NCBI RefSeq assembly: GCF_012955605.1
Contig: NZ_CP052135.1
Span: 1,085,501 to 1,149,500, forward strand
DNA: 64,000 nucleotides
From: Bacillus fonticola
Lineage (GTDB): Bacteria; Bacillota; Bacilli; Bacillales; JC228
Direction: 5' to 3'
This document shows, piece after piece, positions 25,206 to 33,871 of this stretch (position 1 is the first letter of the stretch; each line of letters opens with the position of its first letter). The notes under the pieces are model-generated. The model did not search any database. It worked only from the letters and a program-made list of their open reading frames with translations, and was not told where the DNA came from. The translations under genes and the position numbers were made by a program.

Positions 25206-25314
25206 CGGATGTTGATTTATAAACTATATGGGACTACACTCACACCGCTTTGATCACAACTAGACTGCTTTGTGAACAGTGTCCATATATGGTTGAATGC
25301 CAAGCTCGTGAATG
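25203..25314 (+). repeat. Dispersed repeat family C, copy 2 (5' truncated)
   Basis: Contains CTTCGGATGTTG, CTCACACCGCTTTGATCACAA, ACTAGACTGCTTTGTGA and GCTCGTGAATG. The first part of the family, GGGGCGGAG onward, is replaced by the end of element B. Confidence 0.85.
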
Positions 25315-25357
25315 GTTTCTTTGGAAGACAACACCGGTCCAAAGGATCAAAACGGTC

Positions 25358-25387
25358 TAGCCGAACCGAACTTTTCGGCTATTTTTT
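25358..25387. terminator. Hairpin overlapping the end of the YkvA-like gene
   Basis: AGCCGAA pairs with TTCGGCT. It overlaps the stop codon of the minus-strand gene; T runs lie on both sides. Confidence 0.6.
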
Positions 25388-25798
25388 GTGCCCATTTTCG
25401 ATAATTAGCGTATTTTTCCACTTACGAAATGGTTGTAAGTCTTTTTGTACCTGTTTAGCTATGAATGCCACGACAGCTGCGTCGTCCAATAAACCTAGGC
25501 CGATGAAAAAGTCTGGGATCAGGTCGACAGGTGACAAAAAATAAAGGAGGCCAACAATCAGCAATACAATGGTTCTGTATGGAAAATTTGTATATTCCCC
25601 GCGTTTCCATGCCCGGAGTGCCTCAATAAATAGTGTCACGTCCTCGTAAACACCTCGAAGTAGTGTTTTCTTCTTCTTAGCTTTTTGTTCTGCTCTGTCA
25701 CTAAGTTCGCGGGAGTCCTTATCTCCTTTTGCGTAGTGAGTAGCCTCGTCTTTGAAGAGACGGTAGGCAATTTTACCGAGTACTAATCGCTTCATCAT
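25379..25798 (-). CDS. YkvA family (DUF1232) membrane protein
   Basis: Protein of 139 aa with the DUF1232 core at residues 75-125: FPYRTIVLLIVGLLYFLSPVDLIPD followed by GLLDDAAVVAFI. The family is widespread and has no proven function. Two ATG codons in a row begin the frame; GAGGTG lies upstream of both. B. subtilis ykvA occupies a similar place near spo0E, as I recall. Confidence 0.86.
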   Translation of the reverse strand: MMKRLVLGKIAYRLFKDEATHYAKGDKDSRELSDRAEQKAKKKKTLLRGVYEDVTLFIEALRAWKRGEYTNFPYRTIVLLIVGLLYFLSPVDLIPDFFIGLGLLDDAAVVAFIAKQVQKDLQPFRKWKNTLIIENGHKK

Positions 25799-26020
25799 CG
25801 TTTCACCTCTGTCTTCATTGTACCTTTTTTTCGCAGTGGAAAGGTGGAAACAGCACGCTTTTTACTAAGAATTCTAGGTTTGGGAATTGTGAGACAACAC
25901 TGTATCTATTATTTATTCGCTAGAAGGACTCCGCACACCGTCTTTTTACTGCTTCATCTACTTCGCAGGAATGGAGTCGGAAAATTCCTATAGTTCCATG
26001 TCGACTACACGCGAAAAATG

Positions 26021-26027
26021 TGTCGAA
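26021..26027 (+). promoter_or_regulatory. Possible 0A-box core upstream of the Spo0E-like gene
   Basis: TGTCGAA core about 215 bases before the start codon. Weak on its own; noted because of the gene downstream. Confidence 0.25.
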
Positions 26028-26241
26028 TGGAAGGGGAGAAATGCGAATAAACTCCTCTTTTGTCTAATTTTGCGAATGTATTTACTTTCATATAAAACCT
26101 TGCCATAATGCTTCTTGTACCCGATTGAATTTGTGCACGATATACATGTAAAGACACAATCTATGAACACAATGACAATAAACGATAGGGGTATAAATAG
26201 CGGAATGCGCAAGACGCTTGAAAAGAGGAAGGTGTAAAACT

Positions 26242-26490
26242 ATGTGGAAGCGTGAGGAAGTGCGCTGGCAGAGAATGATTCATGAGAAACGGACTACTAT
26301 GATAGAATTCGCCGTTGAATACGGATTTACACATGATAAAACAGTAGTAGCATCACAAGACTTGGACAAGCTATTAAATCAATATCATCGTTTCGTTCTT
26401 AATTCAACAAAAAAACAACCAGAAGTATCTTTTGTTTTTCAAAAGATGAATCTCGTACTAAAAAGACCGGCTCGCACCGTTCGTCTTTAA
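26242..26490 (+). CDS. spo0E: Spo0E-like Spo0A-phosphate phosphatase
   Basis: Small helical protein of 82 aa. Members of this family dephosphorylate Spo0A~P and so hold back sporulation. The pattern RMIHEKRTTMIEFAVEYGF followed by VVASQDLDKLLNQYH contains the SQxLDxxLNxY signature that forms the catalytic helix. An in-frame ATG at 26218 would add eight residues; the ATG at 26242 has AGGAAGG 9-12 bases upstream and gives the standard N-terminus. It is flanked by two phosphorelay-type kinases, an arrangement like kinE-spo0E-kinD of B. subtilis. Confidence 0.88.
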   Translation: MWKREEVRWQRMIHEKRTTMIEFAVEYGFTHDKTVVASQDLDKLLNQYHRFVLNSTKKQPEVSFVFQKMNLVLKRPARTVRL

Positions 26491-26498
26491 TAGCAAAG

Positions 26499-26543
26499 AG
26501 GATTCAGACGCTCAAATGCTGTGAGTGTCCGAATCCTTTTTTT
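26499..26543 (+). terminator. Terminator of the Spo0E-like gene
   Basis: AGGATTC-AGAC-GCTCA pairs with TGAGT-GTCC-GAATCCT (one internal mismatch), then a run of T. Confidence 0.9.
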
Positions 26544-26553
26544 CTTTGGATGA

Positions 26554-26720
26554 GGGGCGGAGTTACGCTGACTTCTAGCGCATCACGATCTATCTCATTA
26601 GAAAACGACTTCGGATGTTGGTTGATAAACTACATGGGGCTTCATTCGCACCGCCTTGATCACAACTCGACTGCTTTGTGACCCGTTTCCATGTATGGTT
26701 GCGTGCCCAGCTCACGGATG
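26554..26720 (+). repeat. Dispersed repeat family C, copy 3
   Basis: Full-length copy starting GGGGCGGAGTTACGC with the core CGCACCGCCTTGATCACAAC and the end GCTCACGGATG, stopping two bases before the stop codon of the kinase gene on the opposite strand. Confidence 0.85.
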
Positions 26721-26722
26721 TG

Positions 26723-28273
26723 TTATATATCTAGCGATTTAGTGGTCGAGGGGCTTGTATATTCATCAAACGTTTGCTGACCTGAAAGTGGTAAATGAAC
26801 CGTGACTGTTGTCCCTATCTTCTTTTCACTTTGAATGAAAATATCACCTTTAAATGATTCTATAATCCTACGACAAACGACTAAGCCTAAACCGGTTCCT
26901 GCGTCTTTAGACGTGTAGAAAGGTTGAAATACCTTCTGTAGCTCATCCTTCGTCATTCCAATTCCATTGTCTGCAATGATGATACGAACATCTTTTTTTG
27001 AACCTAGCACGGTCATTTCTAGTACCCCGCCCTCCCCAGTAGCTTCCAAAGAATTTTTAGTTAAGTTTAAGAGTACTTGTTTCAGTTGGTCGCGAACGCC
27101 TAGTACGGTAAGCGCCTCGTTTGACGGTCGAAATTGATAGCGAACGTTGTGTAGGTGGGCTTCTGACTGTATAAGCGGCTGTATTTCGCGAATACAGTCG
27201 TCTATGACGATCAACTCCGAGTGCTGAGCAGTAGGTTTGCCTAATATAAGAAACTCACTCACAATCTCATTAATACGCGTCACTTCTTTGTCGATGACAG
27301 AAAAGTAAAATTGATCTTCTTCGCTCTTGTATTTTTCAGAAAAGAGTTGCATTAGGCCTTTTATACCAGTGAGTGGGTTTCTAATTTCATGAGCTGTACT
27401 TGCTGCTAAAGTCCCAACAAGTTCAAGCTTTTGTGCCTCATTCTGGACACGCTCTCGCTCTGTTTGACGCTTTAATAAAATGTATTTGATCCAAATAAAC
27501 AAAATGTGTGTCATAACAAATACAAGCATAAATATGAGAAAAGAACTACGAACAAGCTGTTCAATGTCTACGGGGACTAGTTGTACATTGAGAACCCAAG
27601 GAAGCCGCTCTAAAGGAATAGACTTCCAAGGTTGCCCAATCATGGAGTACTTCGATAAATCAATCATTGGTTGTCCTTGACCGTTAAGAAGAACGACTGA
27701 GTGATTCGGAGTCAAAACGGTCAAAATATTACGAATGGAGTCTGTTCGCAACAAGGAGACTACCATCCCTTGCACTTCATTGCTAGGGGAGGTGATCGGC
27801 GACGCGACCGCCCATACCTCTTGACCCTTATCTAACTCATAAACCGATTCTGAAATGGTAGTCTTCTTAAGCGTGGCGGCTTGTTGAATGGATTCGCTCT
27901 TTTCAAAGGGAAATTCCACGTCATCATTGGACCCTGCCACAAGCGACATGTTTTTGTCTAGTACAAAGATGCCTCCATATCTCGGATCAGTTTGCCGAAC
28001 ATTTGCGAGAACAGCGGACAGTTCATCAAATTCCCCAGTGGAAGGGGTAAAAAGAAATGAAGAGGATAACGCTAAAACCTCGGTACTTACTACTGTTTCC
28101 ATTAGAAATTGATCAATTTGCCTTTCGTGGATAGACGCAACCCAATCCGCTTGTTGGTTTTGTAACGCTTCATTCTCTTGTATGTTCGACCAAACATATA
28201 CAAAAAGGAGCGTGATAGTGGGGATGAGTACAATCGTGCAATAGAGTAGAAAGTTTCGTTTAACAAATTTCAA
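26723..28273 (-). CDS. kinD: Membrane sensor histidine kinase (KinD-like, Cache sensor)
   Basis: Protein of 516 aa with TM1 at about residues 8-28, an extracellular Cache-type sensor of about 210 residues (GGIFVLDKNMSLVAGS, EVWAVASPITSP, GMVVSLLRTDSI) and TM2 at about 245-265. The cytoplasmic HisKA has STAHEIRNPLTGIKGLMQLF, and the HATPase has LLNLTKNSLEAT, DNGIGMT and GTGLGLVV. The core resembles the other kinase here and the B. subtilis Kin proteins that phosphorylate Spo0F. KinD senses external signals for biofilm and sporulation in B. subtilis; that role is inferred here from likeness and gene order. Confidence 0.87.
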   Translation of the reverse strand: MKFVKRNFLLYCTIVLIPTITLLFVYVWSNIQENEALQNQQADWVASIHERQIDQFLMETVVSTEVLALSSSFLFTPSTGEFDELSAVLANVRQTDPRYGGIFVLDKNMSLVAGSNDDVEFPFEKSESIQQAATLKKTTISESVYELDKGQEVWAVASPITSPSNEVQGMVVSLLRTDSIRNILTVLTPNHSVVLLNGQGQPMIDLSKYSMIGQPWKSIPLERLPWVLNVQLVPVDIEQLVRSSFLIFMLVFVMTHILFIWIKYILLKRQTERERVQNEAQKLELVGTLAASTAHEIRNPLTGIKGLMQLFSEKYKSEEDQFYFSVIDKEVTRINEIVSEFLILGKPTAQHSELIVIDDCIREIQPLIQSEAHLHNVRYQFRPSNEALTVLGVRDQLKQVLLNLTKNSLEATGEGGVLEMTVLGSKKDVRIIIADNGIGMTKDELQKVFQPFYTSKDAGTGLGLVVCRRIIESFKGDIFIQSEKKIGTTVTVHLPLSGQQTFDEYTSPSTTKSLDI

Positions 28274-28314
28274 GGAGATCGCCTCGCTCCTCCGTAAGAG
28301 TTCATATCATTTTA

Positions 28315-28374
28315 GGCCCACACGACGTGAGTCAGAAAGGCGTTGCGCCATGGACGTCGCGATTTTAGCCTTTC
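28315..28374 (-). repeat. Dispersed repeat family D, inverted copy
   Basis: On the minus strand reads GAAAGGCTAAAATCGCGACG, then GCGCAACGCCTTTCTGAC and GTGTGGGCC, matching 7414-7482. It lies in the spacer between the KinD-like gene and phnD. The rest of that 364-bp spacer is AT-rich and must hold the phnD promoter, which I cannot place securely. Confidence 0.65.
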
Positions 28375-28637
28375 AACCTTAGTATAGCAAACTGAGGATT
28401 CTGTCGACTAGCTGGATCGGCAACAGATGGATTTTGAATTGTTGTACATAGTGTAAGTGCAAATTGTAAAGAATGTAAAAGACATCAATGCTGATATAAT
28501 CAGGTTTTGCTAGTTTTACGACGGAAAATTTAAATTGATTGTAAAAAAACTGAAAAGGTTATGGCAAAATAACGACAAATCGTGCATAATCAGAGTTGTG
28601 TGGTTCACGATTACAGTTTTGAGGAGGAAATTAGGAA

Positions 28638-29552
28638 ATGAAGAAATTTATTAGCACAATGCTTGTACTCGTACTAGCTTTCACGCTAGCAGCTTGTGGA
28701 TCTTCTTCAGGCAGTGAAGAGGAAGGTCGTCCAGAAGTGTTGAAAATCGGGTTTGTTCCGTCTCAAGATTCAGACACCATTGCTGACACAGTACAACCTC
28801 TAGCGGATAAATTAGGGGAAGAACTTGGCATGGAAGTAGAAGCATCTGTCATGACTGATTACAATGCACTAATTGAAGGTATGGGTTCTAATAATATTCA
28901 TCTTGGTTTTATTCCAGCTTTCGGATACGTTCTAGCTAGCCAAGAGTACGACGTCAATGTCATTTTAAAATCAATTCGTTTCGGTAGCGATACGTACAAA
29001 GCACAGTACCTTGTGCGTTCGGACAGCGGTATTGAATCTTTAGAGGACTTAAAAGGTAAGCGTTGGGCGTATGCTGATGCCACATCTACATCTGGATTCC
29101 TATTCCCAGCTGCTCAATTGATGGAAGAATTTGATTTAGCAGATACGAATGAGTTGACAACTGAATTCTTCTCTGAAGCCATTCAAGTTGGAGGTCATGA
29201 TACAGCTGCGGTCGAAGTATACGAAGGTGGAGCAGACGTAGCCACTACGTTCGATGATGTTCGTACTCAGCTTGAAGAAGAATACCCTGATATCATGGAA
29301 CAACTTACTGTTCTTGACTACACAGCAGAGATTCCGAATGACACAATCTCTGTAACGAAAGAGCTTGACCCTGAGTTTGTTCAAGAAATTAAAGACGTGT
29401 TTTTATCCTTTAACGAAGACAAAGAAATGATTGAAATCATGAACGAAGTCTATAACTGGGATGCGATCGCTGAGGCTTCTGACGAAGAGTATCAGGTCGT
29501 TCGTGACACATACGAGCGCTTCAGAGATTCCATTACTTTAGACAGCTTGTAA
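28638..29552 (+). CDS. phnD: Phosphonate/phosphate-ester ABC transporter substrate-binding lipoprotein
   Basis: Periplasmic-binding-type lipoprotein of 304 aa (signal peptide, LAAC lipobox at Cys20). The PhnD family is recognisable from KIGFVPSQDSDTIAD near residue 38, GMGSNNIHLGFIPAFGYV near 77 and WAYADATSTSGFLFPAAQL near 140, the last forming part of the ligand pocket. It delivers phosphonate, phosphite or a related phosphorus compound to PhnC-PhnE-PhnE encoded downstream. GGAGGA lies before the ATG. Confidence 0.92.
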   Translation: MKKFISTMLVLVLAFTLAACGSSSGSEEEGRPEVLKIGFVPSQDSDTIADTVQPLADKLGEELGMEVEASVMTDYNALIEGMGSNNIHLGFIPAFGYVLASQEYDVNVILKSIRFGSDTYKAQYLVRSDSGIESLEDLKGKRWAYADATSTSGFLFPAAQLMEEFDLADTNELTTEFFSEAIQVGGHDTAAVEVYEGGADVATTFDDVRTQLEEEYPDIMEQLTVLDYTAEIPNDTISVTKELDPEFVQEIKDVFLSFNEDKEMIEIMNEVYNWDAIAEASDEEYQVVRDTYERFRDSITLDSL

Positions 29553-29575
29553 GAAGCTATTTAGCTTTACTATGA

Positions 29576-29606
29576 AGAGGGGATGCCACTGGACTCCCCT
29601 CTTTTT
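29576..29606 (+). terminator. Attenuating terminator between phnD and phnC
   Basis: GAGGGGA pairs with TCCCCTC, followed by TTTTT. It probably lowers expression of the transporter body relative to the binding protein. Confidence 0.8.
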
Positions 29607-29649
29607 CTGAGCAAAGCGCTTGTATTTACAACGTGGAGGGGTTTTAACC

Positions 29650-30423
29650 GTGATAGAATTTAAAGATGTATCCCTCGTGTATCCAAACGGCACACAAGGG
29701 TTGAAAGATGTCAATGTGACAATTCACGACGGCGAGTTTGTTGTCATCGTAGGGTTATCTGGTGCAGGGAAGTCGACTTTCATTCGTAGTATTAACCGTT
29801 TGGTGAATCCGACTGCAGGGCAATTGCTTATAGATGATTCTGACGTTCTTTCAGTAAAGGGGCCGCAACTACGAAAGCTACGCACGAAAATTGGTATGAT
29901 CTTTCAGAACTACAATCTTGTAAAGCGAACAAGCGTATTGAAAAATGTATTAGCAGGTCGTTTAGGACACACAGGGACTTTAAAAAGTATTTTAAATATG
30001 TACAGTAAAGAAGATGTGAAACTCGCTTATGATAGCTTAGATCGGGTGAATATTGCTGAAAAACTGTACAACCGTGCTGATGAGTTAAGTGGAGGGCAAC
30101 AGCAACGTGTGAGTATCGCACGTGTGCTAACGCAGAAACCGAATTATATTTTGGCTGATGAGCCTGTTGCGTCATTGGATCCACCAACATCACACCAAGT
30201 CATGACTTACTTACGAAAGATTAATAAAGAAGATGGGATTACAACCATTGTAAATCTCCACTTTATTGACATGGCGATGGAGTATGCAGACCGAATTATC
30301 GGAATGCGTGCTGGTGAAGTGGTGTTTGATGGTCCCGCAAGTGAAGTAACAGAGAAAACATTTGAAGAAATTTACGGTCGTGCCATTCGCGAGGATGACC
30401 TTCGCGGGGGTGCTGAAGAGTGA
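29650..30423 (+). CDS. phnC: Phosphonate ABC transporter ATP-binding protein
   Basis: ABC ATPase of 257 aa powering the PhnDCEE importer. Walker A GLSGAGKST, signature LSGGQQQR, Walker B YILADEPVASLD and the switch His in NLHFID are all intact. The frame extends upstream, but GTG 29650 is chosen because GGAGGGG lies 9 bases before it and the protein then starts MIEFKDVSLVYPNG, the family N-terminus. The 3' end overlaps the next gene (GTGA). Confidence 0.93.
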   Translation: MIEFKDVSLVYPNGTQGLKDVNVTIHDGEFVVIVGLSGAGKSTFIRSINRLVNPTAGQLLIDDSDVLSVKGPQLRKLRTKIGMIFQNYNLVKRTSVLKNVLAGRLGHTGTLKSILNMYSKEDVKLAYDSLDRVNIAEKLYNRADELSGGQQQRVSIARVLTQKPNYILADEPVASLDPPTSHQVMTYLRKINKEDGITTIVNLHFIDMAMEYADRIIGMRAGEVVFDGPASEVTEKTFEEIYGRAIREDDLRGGAEE

Positions 30424-31250
30424 CGGAACCAAACGGCTTGAAATTGGAAAAGGAAAAGAAGGAAAATTTTATTCCGTCTGTGACTGAGCCGAAAATCAAG
30501 ACAAAGATGACCGTCATTTTCTTGCTTGTTACTGCCTTTTATATTGTAAGTGGAATTCAAACGGGTGCCACTTTTGCTGCCTTTTTCCAAGAAGCGCTTC
30601 CGAATATGTGGCGTGTTATTGAAAAGTTCTTTCCACCCAACTGGGCTGTCATCGGCGGAATATGGGGCCCTTTAGGGGAAACCATTCAAATGGCCATTAT
30701 TGCAACAACGATTGCGATGATTCTGTGTATTCCACTTAGCTTATTAGCGGCTAGAAACGTAACGCAAAACAAAGTAGCGTACGGCGCAACACGTGGATTC
30801 TTGAACATTATGCGTACCGTTCCAGACCTTGTGCTAGCCATTGTTTTTGTGCAAATTTTCGGGATTGGTGCTTTGCCAGGGATCCTCGCTTTGACGATTT
30901 TATCACTTGGTATTCTTGCGAAGTTGATAAGTGAAACGGTCGAGTCCATTGATATGAATCCACTAGAAGCGATGCGCGCAAGTGGTGCGAACACATTGCA
31001 AATGATCGCATATGGTCTTGTTCCACAAGTGCTCCCGCAATTTGCTTCTTTTACTTTATTTGTTTTTGAGATTAACATCCGCGCATCTGTTATCCTCGGA
31101 TACGTTGGAGCAGGTGGAATTGGGTTGATTTTGCAACAACAAATGAAGTTCTACAATTATGACAATGCAATGGTCGTCATCATTGTGATCTTTGCCATCG
31201 TTGTACTTATCGAGTGGATTTCGAAAAAGCTACGGGAGGCGATTTTGTAA
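30420..31250 (+). CDS. phnE: Phosphonate ABC transporter permease (first PhnE)
   Basis: Inner-membrane permease of 276 aa with an N-terminal helix and the BPD_transp_1 core; the coupling loop reads EAMRASGANTLQMIAYGLVPQVLP. It starts at GTG overlapping the phnC stop. Its sequence is paralogous to the next gene, so the transport channel is probably a heterodimer of the two. Confidence 0.92.
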   Translation: MTEPNGLKLEKEKKENFIPSVTEPKIKTKMTVIFLLVTAFYIVSGIQTGATFAAFFQEALPNMWRVIEKFFPPNWAVIGGIWGPLGETIQMAIIATTIAMILCIPLSLLAARNVTQNKVAYGATRGFLNIMRTVPDLVLAIVFVQIFGIGALPGILALTILSLGILAKLISETVESIDMNPLEAMRASGANTLQMIAYGLVPQVLPQFASFTLFVFEINIRASVILGYVGAGGIGLILQQQMKFYNYDNAMVVIIVIFAIVVLIEWISKKLREAIL

Positions 31251-32050
31251 TGGCGCAGTTTGTGTTACCACCTAAGCCAAAGCGTTCTCCTCTAAATGTA
31301 GCCAAACGGTGGATGATTTGGCTGATCATTGCGTTTTTATACGTATGGACGTTTTTAGAGATAAATATTGATTGGGCGGCTGTGAGTGAGCGTTTTATCT
31401 CCAGCTTAGATCGAATCATTCCACGGTTGTTCTCTCCTGATTTCTCAGCAACAGGTGAAATTTTGTTGAGTATGCTGGAAACGATCTTTATCGCGTTTGC
31501 GGGTTCTCTAACAGCGGCAGTTATCGCTATTCCTCTTGGATTTTGGGCTGCGGCGAATATTGGTCGAAGCCAATTTGCCACTGCGCTTGGAAAGTGGTTT
31601 TTGAGTGCGGTCCGTGCCTTTCCAGACTTGATCTTAGCGATTCTATTTATTGTAGCTGTAGGGGCTAATCCTTTTGCCGGGGTTTTAGCCATTGCGATCG
31701 GGGCTACAGGTATGCTAGGAAAGCTATACTCTGAAGTCATTGAATCCATCGACATGAATATTGTCGAAACGATGGAAGCAAGCGGAGCGGGAAAACTTCA
31801 AATTCTGTTTAAAGGGGTTATTCCGCAAGTCATCCCAGAGTTCCTCTCTTATGCTATCTATCGTTTTGAAATTGACATCAGGGCTTCCACCATTCTTGGT
31901 ATTGTCGGTGCTGGAGGAATTGGGACGATGATTCAATTTGCGCAGATGAACAGAAACTGGGAAGAGATGGGGATGATTTTGCTCGTTGTCATCGTCGTCG
32001 TTATCATCATCGACTACCTATCATCTATGATTAGACGACGGATCGTGTAA
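31250..32050 (+). CDS. phnE: Phosphonate ABC transporter permease (second PhnE)
   Basis: Second permease of 266 aa with coupling loop ETMEASGAGKLQILFKGVIPQVIP. The frame extends upstream to 31214, but ATG 31250, overlapping the stop of the previous gene by one base, is the natural start (MAQFVLPPKPKRS). It ends the transporter operon; a strong terminator follows. Confidence 0.92.
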   Translation: MAQFVLPPKPKRSPLNVAKRWMIWLIIAFLYVWTFLEINIDWAAVSERFISSLDRIIPRLFSPDFSATGEILLSMLETIFIAFAGSLTAAVIAIPLGFWAAANIGRSQFATALGKWFLSAVRAFPDLILAILFIVAVGANPFAGVLAIAIGATGMLGKLYSEVIESIDMNIVETMEASGAGKLQILFKGVIPQVIPEFLSYAIYRFEIDIRASTILGIVGAGGIGTMIQFAQMNRNWEEMGMILLVVIVVVIIIDYLSSMIRRRIV

Positions 32051-32063
32051 CCCTTTTAATACC

Positions 32064-32103
32064 CATAAAGCCAAAGCTGCTCTATGCGGCTTTGGCTTTA
32101 TTT
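32064..32103 (+). terminator. Terminator of the phn transporter operon
   Basis: TAAAGCCAAAGC pairs with GCTTTGGCTTTA around an imperfect loop, followed by TTTATC. Confidence 0.85.
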
Positions 32104-32123
32104 ATCAGGAAGGAGAATCTCAT

Positions 32124-33713
32124 ATGGGAAAACGTACAATCGTGACTATTTTGGAAACGAGCGATCTGCATGGCCATGTGTTTCCGTATTTATATGGAAC
32201 GATGCAGGAAGCTCCGGTTGGATTGAGTCGCGTTTCCACTATTGTGAAACGAGTACGGCAGGAGAATGAGAACGTTTTGCTTGTTGATAACGGGGATCTT
32301 ATTCAAGGAACTCCGATGACCTACCATACCATCCGCTCACTACATGAAGAGCGTAACCCGATGGTACTTCTTCTCAATGAGTTGGCGTACGATGCGGCAG
32401 TGATTGGGAACCACGAATTTAATTATGGAATCGAACCGTTGCACCAGGCAGTGAATGAGTCGCAATTCCCCTGGTTGAGTGCCAACTTGTTAGGCGAAGA
32501 ATCTAGTCGCCCTGTGTTTGGGTCACCGTACGTAGTGAAGGAGACGAAAGACGGTGTACGAGTAGCTATCCTCGGTGTGACGACCCATTACATCCCAAAT
32601 TGGGAAAATCCTCTACACATCCAAGGCATCGAATTCCAAGATGCATACGAGGCAACGAAGCAATGGGTGGCGTGGCTTAGAGACAATGAGAATCCAGATG
32701 TGGTCATTGTGAGCTACCACGGAGGGTTCGAATCAGATTTGCAATCAGGTGAACCTACTGAAACACATACAGGTGAGAATCAAGGGTATAAACTGTGCAT
32801 GGAAATGGCAGGAATCGATGTACTGCTTACCGGTCATCAACACCGGTTGCTTGCAAAATCTGATGTCAACGGGGTAGCCATTGTCCAACCAGGTAATAAT
32901 GGACGAGCTGTTGGTCAGGTGGAGATCACGTTAGAAGATGTTGACGGTACATGGAAAATTGTTCAAAAAAAATCATCACTGCTATCAACGGCCGATGAAG
33001 TACCCGACGAGGAACTTTTACAAAAGGTCAATCACTACGAACAACAAACACAAATATGGTTAGATAAACAAATCGGTGAAGTACAAGGTGATATGATAAT
33101 CTCCCATCCACTAGCTGCGCGTATTCGTGAGCATCCTTTTGTTGAGTTTATCCAGCGAGTGCAAATGGATGCAGCCAATACGGACGTTTCCAATACGGCG
33201 TTGTTTACGAACGAGCCTGCTGGACTTCCAAAGAAAGTGACAATGCGAGACATTGTATCGAATTATGTGTATCCGAATACGTTAACGGTCCTTCGGCTTA
33301 CAGGGAAGCAAATACGCGAGGCGTTGGAGCGATCAGCAACGTATTTTCAAGTATCGGAAAACGGCGATATTGAAGTGAATCCATCCTTTTGCGAGCCGAA
33401 ACCACAACACTACAATTATGACATGTGGGAAGGGATCGAGTACGAAATGGACGTTTCCTTACCTGAAGGAAATCGCGTTGTCAAGTTAGAGAAAAATGGG
33501 GTCCCTCTCCAACTTGACGATCAAGTAGATGTGGTCATGAACAACTATCGTGCAGGTGGTGGAGGCGACTACACGATGTTTAAAGGGGCAACAATCGTTC
33601 GCGAAGTGCAAATTGATATGGCAGAGATTTTAGCGAACTATTTTGAAAAGCACCCAGTTGTAATAGCGAAGTGCAATGATAATTTCCGAGTAGTTTGTAG
33701 TAAAAAGGACTGA
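32124..33713 (+). CDS. Metallophosphoesterase / 5'-nucleotidase family protein
   Basis: Protein of 529 aa with the calcineurin-like dimetal core in the first half (ILETSDLHGHVFP, VDNGDLIQGTP, VIGNHEFNYG, VIVSYHGGFE, LLTGHQHR) and the 5_nucleotid_C substrate-binding domain in the second half (PNTLTVLRLTGKQI, NYRAGGGGDYTMF). It hydrolyses nucleotides, UDP-sugars or cyclic 2',3'-nucleotides. There is no signal peptide or wall anchor, so it is probably cytosolic, like B. subtilis YunD. AAGGAG lies before the ATG. It has its own transcript after the phn terminator. Confidence 0.9.
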   Translation: MGKRTIVTILETSDLHGHVFPYLYGTMQEAPVGLSRVSTIVKRVRQENENVLLVDNGDLIQGTPMTYHTIRSLHEERNPMVLLLNELAYDAAVIGNHEFNYGIEPLHQAVNESQFPWLSANLLGEESSRPVFGSPYVVKETKDGVRVAILGVTTHYIPNWENPLHIQGIEFQDAYEATKQWVAWLRDNENPDVVIVSYHGGFESDLQSGEPTETHTGENQGYKLCMEMAGIDVLLTGHQHRLLAKSDVNGVAIVQPGNNGRAVGQVEITLEDVDGTWKIVQKKSSLLSTADEVPDEELLQKVNHYEQQTQIWLDKQIGEVQGDMIISHPLAARIREHPFVEFIQRVQMDAANTDVSNTALFTNEPAGLPKKVTMRDIVSNYVYPNTLTVLRLTGKQIREALERSATYFQVSENGDIEVNPSFCEPKPQHYNYDMWEGIEYEMDVSLPEGNRVVKLEKNGVPLQLDDQVDVVMNNYRAGGGGDYTMFKGATIVREVQIDMAEILANYFEKHPVVIAKCNDNFRVVCSKKD

Positions 33714-33871
33714 CAAGAGAGCAAAGAGAGTAAAGGATTTTGCCTTTTCAGCTGTACAATTCCCCCACAGTGTGAGCCCAATCGAGGAGCTCAAAAGAAA
33801 TGAAGATTGACGTATTTTTAACAAAACTTCTATAATAGAAAGAAACTAGTAAACGGGTAGGCGGTATAAAC

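Noticed and set aside
28430..28600. PhoP boxes upstream of phnD
   Set aside because: TTGTAAA and TGTAAAA occur but without the TT(A/T)ACA spacing of 11 bases.
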